From Variovorax sp. E3 (GTDB lineage Bacteria > Pseudomonadota > Gammaproteobacteria > Burkholderiales > Burkholderiaceae_C): a stretch of 45,226 bases of DNA. The stretch covers positions 1-45,226 of the forward strand of contig NZ_MOWM01000053.1 of the NCBI RefSeq assembly GCF_016082275.1, written 5' to 3'. Position 1 is the stretch's first letter. The number at the start of each line of letters is the position of its first letter. A program made the translations under genes and the position numbers. Under the pieces are notes generated by a model. The model was not told where the DNA came from, ran no database searches, and worked only from the letters and a program-made list of their open reading frames with translations. Of this stretch, positions 27,824 through 36,672 are shown piece after piece.

Positions 27824-27898
27824 TACGGGCGGCCATTCTGCCTAGAATTTCTCTGGCCGCGCCCCGCGGCCATTCCAACAAGACTTCGAGGGAAATCC

Positions 27899-28504
27899 AT
27901 GCTCAAGCGCCTTGCCGCTGCCCTGCTGGCAGCCACCGCCATGTCCGCGACCGTCGTCCATGCCCAGCGGCCCTCCCCGCCGCCCGGCCCCATGATCAAC
28001 GGCTACCTGTGCTGCAACATGCGCACCTACGGCGACTCGATCAGCGACATCAACTACGACGAGCAGGGCACCAGCATCGTGGCGGTGGGCACGCCGGCGC
28101 GCATCACGGCCTACGACTTCCGCTGGTTCAGCCTCGACCTCGGCGGCAAGCCGCAGCGCATCAAGAACGACTACAGCCGCAACATCACGTTGCCGGAGTT
28201 TGCACAGCGCTACGTCGTCACCGCAGACCCGAAGCAGAAGATGGCCGCCTTCGCGCCCGCCGTGCGCGACGCCATCCTGGCCGCCAAGGTGATGCCCGGC
28301 ATGACGCGCGAGCAGGTGCTGATGGCCATCGGCTATCCGGTGGGCAGCGAGAACCCGCGCCTGGATGCACCGGTGTGGCGCTACTGGCGCGACAGCTGGT
28401 CGGAGTTCCAGGTGAACTTCGACGACAAGGGCCTGGTGAAGACGGTGGTGGGTGACGCCGTGGCACTGAGCCGCGTGCTCGCGCCCGCGGCTGCACAGCC
28501 TTAA
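27899..28504 (+). CDS. Exported protein with SmpA/OmlA (BamE-like) domain
   Basis: A 201-residue protein with signal peptide MLKRLAAALLAATAMSATVV cleaved near HAQ. It lacks a lipobox Cys there. The C-terminal part (about 125-190: AAKVMPGMTREQVLMAIGYP, WRYWRDSWSEFQVNFDDKG) matches the SmpA/OmlA fold with the MTREQV..A.G.P motif seen in BamE and in many outer-membrane-associated proteins. The N-terminal 100 residues contain a CC pair (YLCCNMRTYGD). It may take part in envelope assembly, but it is longer than BamE (about 110) and not its clear orthologue. Confidence 0.75.
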   Translation: MLKRLAAALLAATAMSATVVHAQRPSPPPGPMINGYLCCNMRTYGDSISDINYDEQGTSIVAVGTPARITAYDFRWFSLDLGGKPQRIKNDYSRNITLPEFAQRYVVTADPKQKMAAFAPAVRDAILAAKVMPGMTREQVLMAIGYPVGSENPRLDAPVWRYWRDSWSEFQVNFDDKGLVKTVVGDAVALSRVLAPAAAQP

Positions 28505-28651
28505 GTTCTCGCGCATTGCGCGCGTGTTGCACACACACGCAATCCCCTAGAGGGTTTTGCATCGCGCGGGCGTTTTCCGCCCCTATCATTTGAGCGAGGG
28601 CGGCGCATGAGCGTCGGTCGAGTCGAACAACTTTTTTATGGAGTTACCGCG

Positions 28652-29080
28652 ATGAAACCCGTCTCCGAACTGCTCAAGCGCCACGATTCCGCGGCCTGGC
28701 GCACCTCCCCGCATGCCACCGTGTTCGACGCGCTGGCCACGCTGGCCCGCTTCGAGGTGGGCGCGCTGATGGTGATGGACGGCGAGAAGCTCGTGGGCTT
28801 TCTCTCGGAGCGCGACTACACCCGCAAGGTCGCGCTGCAGGGCAAGAATTCGAAGGAAGTGCGCGTCAGCGAAATCATGACGCCCGACGTGATGACCGTC
28901 ACGCCGCAGACCCGCACGCGCGCCTGCATGACGCTCATGAGCCAGCGCAAGTTCCGCCACCTGCCGGTGGTCGACGGCGACAAGGTGGTCGGCATGATCT
29001 CCATCCAGGACTTGATGGACGACATCATCTCGGACCACGAGGCCACCATCGAGCAGTTGACCACGTACATCCAGAGCTGA
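28652..29080 (+). CDS. CBS-domain protein
   Basis: A 142-residue protein consisting of two CBS motifs (a Bateman module): VFDALATLARFEVGALMVMD with GFLSERDYTRKV, and RVSEIMTPDVMTVTPQTRTR with FRHLPVVDGDKVVGMISIQD. Such stand-alone modules bind adenine nucleotides and regulate partners; the partner is unknown. ATG 28652 has GGAG 9 nt upstream; a longer in-frame start at 28607 has no support. Confidence 0.93.
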   Translation: MKPVSELLKRHDSAAWRTSPHATVFDALATLARFEVGALMVMDGEKLVGFLSERDYTRKVALQGKNSKEVRVSEIMTPDVMTVTPQTRTRACMTLMSQRKFRHLPVVDGDKVVGMISIQDLMDDIISDHEATIEQLTTYIQS

Positions 29081-29197
29081 GCAATTTGCCGCATTGCGGA
29101 CCCTGCCCGGCGCGTGGGTAGGGAATAGACCTACGCACGCCCGGGCGCATCCGGGCGCACAGTGGGCTTTCGTTCATCCATCCAGCAGGGACATTGC

Positions 29198-29559
29198 ATG
29201 CAGATTCAGGTCAATACGAGCAACGGCATCACCAACAAGGACGCGCTGGAGCGTTGGGCCGACACCGAGATCAAGCAGCACCTGAGCCGTTTCGCCGAAG
29301 ACGTGACGCGCGTCGAGGTGCATCTGAGCGACGAGAACCACGACAAGACCGGCGGCGCCGACAAGTGCTGCGTGATGGAAGCGCGCCTGGCGCACCACCA
29401 GCCGCTGGCGGTGACGCAGCACGCGGCCAGCTCGACGAGGCTTTTCGCGGCGCGGCCGACAAGCTCAAGCGCTTGCTGGACAACACGCTGGGCCGCCTGA
29501 ACAACCACCGCGACCGCGACTCGATCCGCAAGGACGCGGCGAACTTCATCGCGGAATAA
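29198..29559 (+). CDS. hpf: HPF/RaiA-family ribosome-associated protein (frameshifted in this sequence)
   Basis: About 120 residues after repair. The first part MQIQVNTSNGITNKDALERW, VTRVEVHLSDENHDK and KCCVMEARLAHHQPLAVTQH fits the S30EA/HPF fold, which binds the 30S decoding region in stationary phase. The frame breaks near 29431: GCCAGC-TCGACG should be GCCAGCCTCGACG, restoring HAASLDEAFRGAADKLKRL and the rest to the stop at 29559. This variant (as in other Variovorax-like genomes) is somewhat divergent from E. coli HPF. A strong hairpin terminator follows. Confidence 0.82.
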
Positions 29560-29568
29560 AGCAACGCA

Positions 29569-29593
29569 GGCGGGCCATGACGGCCCGCCTTTT
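29569..29593 (+). terminator. Intrinsic terminator after hpf
   Basis: GGCGGGCC (29569-29576) and GGCCCGCC (29582-29589) form a perfect 8-bp stem with a 5-nt loop, followed by TTTT. It separates hpf from the converging SDR gene. Confidence 0.88.
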
Positions 29594-29597
29594 CACG

Positions 29598-30524
29598 TCA
29601 GCCCCGCTTCGCGTTGGCCATGCCCTTGGCCACTTCATTCGAACCCTGCGCCGCGCCGCTTTGCGGCACGACTTCGCCCTCGCGCTCCGTCACGTCCGAC
29701 AGGCGCGCGGCCAACTGCTCGGGCGTGTCGGCCTCGATGCCGAGCCACGCGCCTTGCGTGAGCGTGATGTGCGCGGCCTCGAAGGTGCCGGCGCCGGCGC
29801 ACAGGATGGTACGGTTGGGCGCGTCCTGCGCGGCCAGCACCAGCATCGCGGGAACCACCGCCTCGGGGCGGAAGGCCTCGAGCATTTCCTTGGGGAACAG
29901 GTCTTCGGTCATGCGCGTGGCGGCCGTGGGCGCCAGGCAGTTCACGCGGATGTCGTTCTTGGCGCCTTCGATGCTCAGCGTCTGCATCAGCCCCACCAGC
30001 GCCAGCTTGGCCGCGCCGTAGTTGCTCTGGCCGAAGTTGCCGTACAGGCCCGACGACGAGGTGGTCATCACGATGCGGCCGTACTTCTGCTCGTTCATGA
30101 GCGCCCAGACGGCCTTGGTGCAGTTCACCGCGCCCATCAGGTGCACGTCGACCACCAGCTTGAAGTCGGCCAGCTCCATCTTCGCGAAGCTCTTGTCGCG
30201 CAGGATGCCGGCGTTGTTGATGAGGATGTCGACGCGGCCCCAGGCGTCCACCGCCTGCTGGACCATGGCCTGCACTGCCTCGAAGTCGGTCACAGAGGCG
30301 CCGTTGGCAATGGCCTCGCCGCCGGCCGCCTTGATTTCGTCGACCACCGCCTGCGCGGCGCCCACCGAGCCGCCGGAGCCGTCGCGCGCGCCGCCCAGGT
30401 CGTTCACCACCACCTTGGCGCCGCGCGCCGCCAGGGCCAGCGCATGCTGGCGGCCCAGGCCGCCGCCCGCGCCGGTGACGATGGCCACGCGGCCCTTGAA
30501 GTCGATGCTGTTGCTGCTGCTCAT
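29598..30524 (-). CDS. SDR-family dehydrogenase, (3R)-hydroxyacyl-CoA dehydrogenase-like
   Basis: A 308-residue short-chain dehydrogenase. The cofactor motif is VTGAGGGLGRQHALAL; an Asp-rich turn NDLGGARDGSGG follows the second strand, as in the dehydrogenase domain of peroxisomal multifunctional enzyme type 2 (HSD17B4). The NNAG motif is in ILINNAGILRDKS, catalytic Ser and Tyr-Lys in TTSSSGLYGNFGQSNYGAAK. It may act in side-chain or fatty-acid beta-oxidation. No hydratase or ligase gene is adjacent to confirm this. Start ATG 30524 gives MSSSNSIDFKGRVAIV. Confidence 0.92.
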   Translation of the reverse strand: MSSSNSIDFKGRVAIVTGAGGGLGRQHALALAARGAKVVVNDLGGARDGSGGSVGAAQAVVDEIKAAGGEAIANGASVTDFEAVQAMVQQAVDAWGRVDILINNAGILRDKSFAKMELADFKLVVDVHLMGAVNCTKAVWALMNEQKYGRIVMTTSSSGLYGNFGQSNYGAAKLALVGLMQTLSIEGAKNDIRVNCLAPTAATRMTEDLFPKEMLEAFRPEAVVPAMLVLAAQDAPNRTILCAGAGTFEAAHITLTQGAWLGIEADTPEQLAARLSDVTEREGEVVPQSGAAQGSNEVAKGMANAKRG

Positions 30525-30662
30525 GTCTCTCTGTCGCTTTCCTAGGGAGTTGCCGTTGTTCGGTGCCGCCAGGGCGGCAGCGTGGCGTTTTACCCCAGAA
30601 AGGCAAACGGGCGCAGTCCCCCGCGCGGAGGACCAGTCGCCCGCGCGTCAGCAATCCACGGG

Positions 30663-31043
30663 TCAGTCGAGGGAAGAGCGCACCGTCTCGCAATAGGCGA
30701 CCAGCTGGTCCAGCTCGGCCGATTTGTCGAAGAAGGCGTCGGCGCCCAGTTGCTCCGAGCGCTGCCGCATGTCGGCGGTGGCGTAGTTGCTGAGCACCAC
30801 CACCTTCTGGTGCGGCGCGCGGTTGCGGCAGGCGTGGATCACGCCGAGCCCGTTGCCGCGCTTGAGGAACAGGTCGACGATGGTCAGGTCCCAGCCGTCG
30901 CGGTGCTGGCCCAGCCACGTCACGGCCTCGTCCTCGGTGCTGGCGGAGGCCACGACTTCGGCATCGGCCACGTCCTGCAGAAAACCGACGAGGTTCTCGC
31001 GGATCACCGGACTGTCTTCGACGAGGTAGGCCTTGAAGGTCAT
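30663..31043 (-). CDS. Stand-alone receiver-domain response regulator
   Basis: A 126-residue protein that is only a receiver domain. Acidic residues are in YLVEDSPVIRENLV, the phospho-acceptor Asp in LTIVDLFLKRGNG, a Ser/Thr switch in VVVLSNYAT and the conserved Lys in AFFDKSAELDQL. There is no output domain and no kinase nearby, so it probably acts by protein contact or in a phosphorelay with an unlinked kinase. ATG 31043 (MTFKAYLVED) is chosen; upstream in-frame sequence is unrelated. Confidence 0.87.
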   Translation of the reverse strand: MTFKAYLVEDSPVIRENLVGFLQDVADAEVVASASTEDEAVTWLGQHRDGWDLTIVDLFLKRGNGLGVIHACRNRAPHQKVVVLSNYATADMRQRSEQLGADAFFDKSAELDQLVAYCETVRSSLD

Positions 31044-31229
31044 GGCGATACCGCCGGCCCGGCGGCAAGCCGGGAGAAACTGGACGACAGGCTTGGGCGG
31101 TGCATGAAGCACATCGTCGCAGCGCCGGCGAAGCGCGCGGTGGGCGATGCGGGTCAATGCCTGTAGGCCATCGGCGCCCGCGCCTGTCGTCATGCCAGGC
31201 GCGGCGCGCCTCGCACGGAGTCCAAAGGC

Positions 31230-32792
31230 CTAAGCCGCCAGCGCCGCCACGCGGCCGCGCGCCATGCCCAGCCGGGCCGGCGACACGTACTGCTCGCGGT
31301 AGATCTCGAAGGGCATGGTGTCGGCCGCCTCGATGCGCTTCTGCTCCTGGATGGACTCGGCCGTCATCTGCTCGAACGCGGCCTGTTGCTCGGGCGAGAA
31401 CGGCAGCGCCAGCAGCGCGGCGCGGGTCTGCTCCGACTGGGCGCGCACGAAGCCGACGAACGAATTGCCGTGCTGCTGCTCGATGGCGGCCAGCACGCGC
31501 GCCGAAGGCAGGCTGTCGGGGTTGCCCAGCGCGGCCAGCGCGGCGCGCACCGCGTCGACGTGCGGCGTGCCGTTGCCCTGCGCGGCGTCGAGCGCCTCGG
31601 CGATCGGCAGGCACTGCTCGGCCAGCTCCACGCCCCAGTCGGCCAGCGCCACTTCGCTGCCGCCGCGCGACAGGCGCAGGCCCGGCTCGCGGCCGCGCGC
31701 GGCCGTGAGGTGCTGGTTGTGCGCGAGGTCGGCGATTTCCTGCGGCGTGTCGTCCGGGCTATCGCTCAGCAGGCAGTGCAGCAGGAACACGTCGATGAAG
31801 CGCATGGTCTGCGCGTTGATGCCGACAGTCTCGAAGGGGTCGAGGTCCATCAGGCGCACTTCGACGTATTCGACGCCGCGCTCGCGCAGCGCGTGCAGCG
31901 GGCGTTCGCCGGGGTTGATCACGCGCTTGGGGCGGATGGTGCCGTAGAACTCGTTCTCGATCTGCAGCAGGCTGGTGCCCAGCTGGTTGTAGTCGCCGCC
32001 CAGGTTGCGGATGCCGATGGCCTCATACGCCGGCCACGGGCGCGTGAGCGCGTCCTGCAGCGAGGCACCGTAGCCGTCCAGGCTGTTGTAGCTCACGGCC
32101 AGCGAGGCCTGCGCGTCGCTCTGGTAGCCCAGGCGGCCCATGCGCAGCGAGGTGCCGTGCGGCATGAACATGCTGCCGTCGCCCAGCGGCTGCAGCTCGT
32201 GCGGGCGGCCCGCGACAAAGCTCGAACACAGCGCCGGCGAGGCGCCGAACAGGTACAGCAGCAGGAAGGCGTGGCGGCGGAAGTTGCGGATCAACGCGAA
32301 GTACTGCTCGCTCGTCACGTCGGGCAGCGACCAGTTGTAGTGAATGCCCGAGATGGTCTGCATGCGGCGGCCGTAGCGATGGCTCAGGCCCATGCGGTAC
32401 ACGCTCTTGGCGCGGCCCACGTTCGACGAGCCGTAGCGGCCGATCGGAATGGTCTCGTCGGTCGGCAGGCCGCAGGGCATGCTCGACACCCACAGGCGCT
32501 CGTCGCCCAGCCCGTCGAGCACGCGGTAGGTGAACTGGTGCACCCGCGTGAGCTCTTCCAGCGCCGACGCCACGCCCGCGTGCACGCCCGTGATGAGTTC
32601 GAGCTGCGATTCGCTGAAGTCGGTCGTGATGTGCGGATGCGTGAGCGCGGAGCCCAGGGCGAGCGGGTGCGGCGTGAGCGCGAGCTTGCCGTCCGGCAGC
32701 GCGCGCAGGCTTTCCTTCTCGATGCCACGGCGCATGCCTTTCAGTCGTGCGGCTGAAAGTGCACCCAACCTCTCCTGCAATCTGTTGCTCAT
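31230..32792 (-). CDS. gshA: Glutamate-cysteine ligase
   Basis: First enzyme of glutathione synthesis in the cytoplasm; about 520 residues, close to E. coli GshA (518). Clear family stretches are RRGIEKESLRALPDGKLAL, TDFSESQLELITG, SGIHYNWSLPD, QIENEFYGTIRPKR and YVEVRLMDLDPFE. Start is probably ATG 32792 (MSNRLQERLGALSAA); two further in-frame ATGs at 32810 and 32807 would add up to six residues. The frame is intact. No gshB lies next to it. Confidence 0.95.
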   Translation of the reverse strand: MSNRLQERLGALSAARLKGMRRGIEKESLRALPDGKLALTPHPLALGSALTHPHITTDFSESQLELITGVHAGVASALEELTRVHQFTYRVLDGLGDERLWVSSMPCGLPTDETIPIGRYGSSNVGRAKSVYRMGLSHRYGRRMQTISGIHYNWSLPDVTSEQYFALIRNFRRHAFLLLYLFGASPALCSSFVAGRPHELQPLGDGSMFMPHGTSLRMGRLGYQSDAQASLAVSYNSLDGYGASLQDALTRPWPAYEAIGIRNLGGDYNQLGTSLLQIENEFYGTIRPKRVINPGERPLHALRERGVEYVEVRLMDLDPFETVGINAQTMRFIDVFLLHCLLSDSPDDTPQEIADLAHNQHLTAARGREPGLRLSRGGSEVALADWGVELAEQCLPIAEALDAAQGNGTPHVDAVRAALAALGNPDSLPSARVLAAIEQQHGNSFVGFVRAQSEQTRAALLALPFSPEQQAAFEQMTAESIQEQKRIEAADTMPFEIYREQYVSPARLGMARGRVAALAA

Positions 32793-32891
32793 ATTGTTAT
32801 GACCCATCAATCTTCTGAGGGGCTGGAAGGTAGCACGGGCGCGCGCACGTTGCTTGCGCAGGGAATCCCGGGTCCGGCTACCCTGTCACGC

Positions 32892-32908
32892 GCTACATTT
32901 TTGATAGC
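32892..32908. repeat. Copy 2 of the 17-bp dispersed palindromic element
   Basis: GCTACATTTTTGATAGC, differing at one base from the copy at 27807, placed in the gap upstream of gshA and downstream of the monooxygenase-like gene. Confidence 0.6.
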
Positions 32909-32957
32909 TTCGCGCATAGACGCCACGGGGGTTGAGCACTTGGGCGGTGCGCCGGAA

Positions 32958-33275
32958 TCAGGCCTTGGCGCGGCCCGCCGACAGGTCGATCTCGTCGGAC
33001 TGGTAGACGTGGATCTCCGGCGTGCCGTCGGCCATGGCCGCCAGCGCCTTGCCGAAGGCGCGCGAAGCATCGACCCGGAAGTGCGCCTGCAGCACGGCCA
33101 TGTCGCTCCAGCGCTCGACGAAGGTCAGGCGCAGGGGCTCCAGCACGTCGGTCGTGACCTCGTGCGAAATGCAGCCGGGCTCGGCGCGCGAGCGCAGCAC
33201 GTGCTCCGTGCTGATGGCCAGCATCGCCTGCAGGGTGTCGGGCTTTGCCAGCGCGTGTCCGATGACCAGGATCAT
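32958..33275 (-). CDS. Antibiotic biosynthesis monooxygenase (ABM) domain protein
   Basis: A 105-residue ferredoxin-like dimeric protein of the ABM/quinol monooxygenase type (ILVIGHALAKPDTLQAMLAI, EPGCISHEVTTDVLEPLRL, FVERWSDMAVLQAHF). Substrate unknown; many members act on quinols or are degradative enzymes. ATG 33275 has GGAG upstream at good spacing, inside the 13-bp gap after the hydrolase gene, so the two form an operon. Confidence 0.87.
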   Translation of the reverse strand: MILVIGHALAKPDTLQAMLAISTEHVLRSRAEPGCISHEVTTDVLEPLRLTFVERWSDMAVLQAHFRVDASRAFGKALAAMADGTPEIHVYQSDEIDLSAGRAKA

Positions 33276-33288
33276 GGGGTTGTCTCCT

Positions 33289-33950
33289 TCAGCCGAGCAC
33301 CCGCAGCAAAAAGCGGTTGAGGTCGGCGATTTCTTCCATGCACACCGAGTGCGCCATCGTGTACTCGTGCCATTCGACGGTGTAGCCCAGTTCGGCCAGC
33401 GCGTCACGCGAACGCAGGGCGCTGGCCATGGGCACCACCGGGTCTTGCCGGCCGTGCGCCAGGAACACCGGCGTCTCGTGGTTGGCCGCATGGCGCTCGG
33501 CCGCGGTGGTGGCGGCAATCGGCAGGTAGCCCGAGAGGCCGACGATGCCCGCCAGCCGCTCGGTGTGGCGCAGGCCCGTCATGAGGGCCATGGCGCAGCC
33601 TTGCGAGAAGCCCGCCACCACGATGCGGTCGGCGGCGATGCCCCGGGCCTTCTCGCTGGCGATGAGCGCCTCGATGGCGGCCTGCGAGCGGCGCAGGCCG
33701 GCTTCGTCCTCGCGCGTGGCCAGGTCGGCGGCGGCAATGTCGTACCAGGCGGGCATCTGGTAGCCGCCGTTGATGGTCACGGGCATGACCGGCGCATTGG
33801 GAAACACGAAGCGCACCGGGCCCACGCCCGACAGGTCGAGCTCGTTGGCAATGGGCACGAAGTCGTTGCCGTCGGCGCCAGGCCGTGCATCACGATCACC
33901 GTGGCGGTGGGGTTGGGGGCGGTTTCGATCTCGATCGGGGGACGGGACAT
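33289..33950 (-). CDS. Phospholipase/carboxylesterase family hydrolase (frameshifted in this sequence)
   Basis: Alpha/beta hydrolase of the carboxylesterase II (acyl-protein thioesterase-like) family, 220 residues after repair. Catalytic Ser is in VAGFSQGCAMALMTGL, Asp in FLAHGRQDPVVPM and His in EYTMAHSVCMEEI. ATG 33950 gives MSRPPIEIETAPNPTATVIV and MHGLGADGNDF once the break near 33880 is repaired (CTGG-CGCC should be CTGGGCGCC); a G is missing. The missing base sits in the oxyanion-loop motif HGLGADG, so the family match confirms the repair. Confidence 0.92.
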
Positions 33951-34095
33951 GGTCGGGCAAAGGTATTCAGGAACGCGGATGGCCAGACCTTAGCGCATTC
34001 GGGGCCTGCCAGAGGCACGGAAACGGCCGGTTGGCTGACTTGCACATGGTTGCGCCCCGCCCAACATGGGCTGCAAAGACAGCAAGGAACCCCGC

Positions 34096-34404
34096 GTGAG
34101 CCATTCCCCTCCCCTGGTAGAGACCAAGCTGGCCGGCGTGGTGCTGGTCTGCGGCGACTGTGAAGAGCGCAGCGACGGCCCCACGAAACTCAGGGCCAGG
34201 CAGGTCCGCAAGGAACTCAAACACGGCCTGGCGCACCTGCCGGTGCGGTTGCGCGTGGTGCAGTGCACCTGCCTGGGCCTGTGCCCGAAGAAGGCGATGG
34301 CGCTGGCGGCCGTGGCGCAGGGCCACGCCCCGCTGGCCGCCGAGGTGTGCCGCGAAGACGACGTGGAGGCCTTCGCCAAGGCGCTGGCCCGGTCCGTCAA
34401 ATGA
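34096..34404 (+). CDS. (2Fe-2S) ferredoxin-like / DUF1636-type protein
   Basis: A 102-residue protein with Cys pairs CGDCEERS near residue 20 and CTCLGLCPKKAM near 60, the pattern of thioredoxin-like 2Fe-2S ferredoxins and DUF1636 proteins. DUF1636 members often sit near cobalamin or metal genes; none are adjacent here. I prefer GTG 34096 (MSHSPPLVETKLAG) because AAGGA lies 8-10 nt upstream; ATG 34066 would add ten residues without a ribosome site. Confidence 0.75.
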   Translation: MSHSPPLVETKLAGVVLVCGDCEERSDGPTKLRARQVRKELKHGLAHLPVRLRVVQCTCLGLCPKKAMALAAVAQGHAPLAAEVCREDDVEAFAKALARSVK

Positions 34405-34418
34405 AGCGGCTCTGAGGA

Positions 34419-35414
34419 CTATTCGGCCTTGATGCCGACCGCCTTCACGATCTGCGCATAGCGCTCGTACTCGGCCGACACCTGCGTCTGGAACTGGCGC
34501 TGCGAATGGCCCGTGGCTTCGATGCCCTGCGCCGCAAGTTCGCTGCGCGCGGCCGGCGACTGCACGATGCGCCCGGCCTCGGCCGCGATGGCGTCGATCA
34601 CCGGCTGCGGCGTGCGCGCCGGCGCGAACAGCCCGAACCACGTGCCCGAGCGGTAGCCCGCGTAGGTTTCGGCCACGGTCGGCACCTCGGGCAGCAGCGC
34701 GTGGCGCTTCTCGCCGCTGGTGCCCAGCGCCACCAGCCGGCCGCTGCGGATCTGCGGCAGCGCCGGGCCCACGGCGATGAACATCACGTCGACCTGCCCC
34801 GCGATCACGTCCTGCATGCCCAGCGGGCCGCCCCGGTACGGGATGTGGGTGACGTAGATGCCCGTCTTCTGCTTGAGCAGCTCCATGCTGAGCTGCTGCG
34901 GACTGCCGTTGCCGGCCGATGCGTAGTTGATGCGGCCCGGGTGCGCCTTGGCCGCCCGCACGAAGTCGGCCACCGTGCGAAAGCCCGTCTTCGGGTTGGC
35001 CACCAGCACGAAGTCGATCTGCCCGAGCGACACCACGGGCACCAGGTCGCGCCGCGCGTCGTACGGCAGCCCGGCCTGGATGTTGGGCAGGATGGTGATC
35101 GGCCCGTCGGCGCCCACCAGCAGCGAATAGCCGTCGGGCTGCGCCTTGGCCAGGCCGTCGGCCGCCAGGATGCCCGCCGCGCCGGCGCGGTTGTCGATGA
35201 CCACCGGCTGCTTCCATTGTTCCGACAGCCGCTGCCCGAGAAAGCGCGCCAGCACGTCGGGCGAACTGCCGGGCGTGTTCGCGACCGTGATGTGCACCGG
35301 CTTCGACGGGTAGGCCGCGCCGGGCTGCTGCGCCTGCGCAACCAGGGGCAGCGAAACGCCGGCCCACAGCGCGCCCAGGGCGAGGATCGGGGTCAGCAGG
35401 GAACGGGCGCGCAT
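34419..35414 (-). CDS. Bug-family (TctC) extracytoplasmic substrate-binding protein
   Basis: Periplasmic binding protein of the tripartite tricarboxylate transporter family, 331 residues. Signal peptide RSLLTPILALGALWAGVSLP with cleavage near AQAQ; the mature start YPSKPVHITVANTPGSSPDV and the block PVVIDNRAGAAGILAADGLA are hallmark Bug motifs. These proteins bind small carboxylates, often aromatic acids or related organic acids, and are hugely expanded in Bordetella, Cupriavidus and Variovorax; most have no linked membrane subunits, as here. Its place after the monooxygenase suggests a ligand from that pathway. Confidence 0.93.
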   Translation of the reverse strand: MRARSLLTPILALGALWAGVSLPLVAQAQQPGAAYPSKPVHITVANTPGSSPDVLARFLGQRLSEQWKQPVVIDNRAGAAGILAADGLAKAQPDGYSLLVGADGPITILPNIQAGLPYDARRDLVPVVSLGQIDFVLVANPKTGFRTVADFVRAAKAHPGRINYASAGNGSPQQLSMELLKQKTGIYVTHIPYRGGPLGMQDVIAGQVDVMFIAVGPALPQIRSGRLVALGTSGEKRHALLPEVPTVAETYAGYRSGTWFGLFAPARTPQPVIDAIAAEAGRIVQSPAARSELAAQGIEATGHSQRQFQTQVSAEYERYAQIVKAVGIKAE

Positions 35415-35496
35415 GGTGAACTTTCGATTGCAGGAAACAAAGCGCGCGATTCTGGCGCGCCTTGGTCCGCAAGCGAACGACCCATTTGTCAGATGC

Positions 35497-36672
35497 TTAG
35501 GTGCATTCGGGCATATGGAGCGCCTGCAGCTGCCCATAGAACGCGTCGACCTGCTGCTGCGCGCCGCTGCGCATGGCCGCATTGCGCCGCGCGCAGCTCT
35601 CGGCGTCTTCCAGCGCGCCGGCCTCGCCCACCTTGCGCGAGGCGTCCTGCACGAAGCGGCACATCGGATAGCGGCGCTCGCCGAAGGCCCGCAGCGTGGC
35701 GTCGGCGATGCCGTGCCGCGCGAGCATGTCGGCCAGCACCACCGCGTCTTCCACCGCCATCGCCCCGCCCTGCCCCATGAAGGGCGTGGACGCATGGGCC
35801 GCGTCGCCGATCAGCAGCACGCGCCCGGCATGCCAGGGCAGCGGCGCCTGCACCTCCTCGACGGCCGTGTAGAGCACTTCGGAGTCCGCGCCGATCTGGT
35901 CGAGGAACTGCCGCGCCGGCCCGCCGAACTCGGCAAAGCGCTCGCGCATCTGCCTGGGCCAACTGTCCTTCGGGTACCAGCGGTCCGCCGGCTCGCCGAC
36001 CGTGCCGAAGATGTAGAGCCGGTCGTCGCTGATCGGCATGATGCCCAGCCGCTTGCCGATGCCCATCATCATGACCTTGGCGTCGAACGCGCGCGGGCGC
36101 TCGTGCACGCTGCGCCACACGCCGAAGCCCGTGTAGCGCGGGGCGACCGGCCCGGTGACCGCCTCGCGCACCTGCGAGCGGATGCCGTCGGCCCCGACCA
36201 CGAGGTCGAAGCGCCGCGTGCCGCCGTCCGAGAGCGTGACCTCGGCATGGTCGCCGCCCGCGGGCGCGTCGATCTTCGCCACCGTGGTCGCCAGCAGGAT
36301 CTCCACGCCCAGCGCGTCGAGCCGCGCCGCGAGCACGCGGTGCATTTCCGCGCGCTTGATGCCGACGATGGGCGCCGCGCCGCCGCTCGAGCGCGGATAG
36401 AACACGTCGACGATCGGCGCCCCGAGATGGTCGAGGTACACGTTGCGCCCGTCCTCTATGGCAAAGCCCGCCTCCAGGATGCGCGGCAGCACGCCGACCC
36501 GGCGCAGCGCCTCCAGCCCGTTGCTGTAGATGAAGATGCCCGAGCTCTGGAAGCGCCATTCGGCCTGCTTCTCGATCAGCGTGACGCGAAAGCCCTTGTC
36601 GGCCAGCGCGATGGCGGCCGAGCAGCCCGCGATGCCCGCGCCCACGATCAATACCGCTGCGCCCTGCTTCAT
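35497..36672 (-). CDS. FAD-dependent aromatic monooxygenase (class A)
   Basis: A 391-residue flavoprotein hydroxylase. The FAD motifs are VLIVGAGIAGCSAAIALADKG (GxGxxG), the DG motif DLVVGADGIRSQVR and the GD motif VLLIGDAAHASTPFMGQGGA. It resembles 6-hydroxynicotinate and salicylate-type monooxygenases. Its ATG overlaps the aminotransferase stop (ATGA at 36669-36672), so they are translated together. With the upstream dioxygenase-like and aminotransferase genes it probably hydroxylates an aromatic intermediate; kynurenine or kynurenate derivatives are plausible but not shown. Confidence 0.92.
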   Translation of the reverse strand: MKQGAAVLIVGAGIAGCSAAIALADKGFRVTLIEKQAEWRFQSSGIFIYSNGLEALRRVGVLPRILEAGFAIEDGRNVYLDHLGAPIVDVFYPRSSGGAAPIVGIKRAEMHRVLAARLDALGVEILLATTVAKIDAPAGGDHAEVTLSDGGTRRFDLVVGADGIRSQVREAVTGPVAPRYTGFGVWRSVHERPRAFDAKVMMMGIGKRLGIMPISDDRLYIFGTVGEPADRWYPKDSWPRQMRERFAEFGGPARQFLDQIGADSEVLYTAVEEVQAPLPWHAGRVLLIGDAAHASTPFMGQGGAMAVEDAVVLADMLARHGIADATLRAFGERRYPMCRFVQDASRKVGEAGALEDAESCARRNAAMRSGAQQQVDAFYGQLQALHMPECT

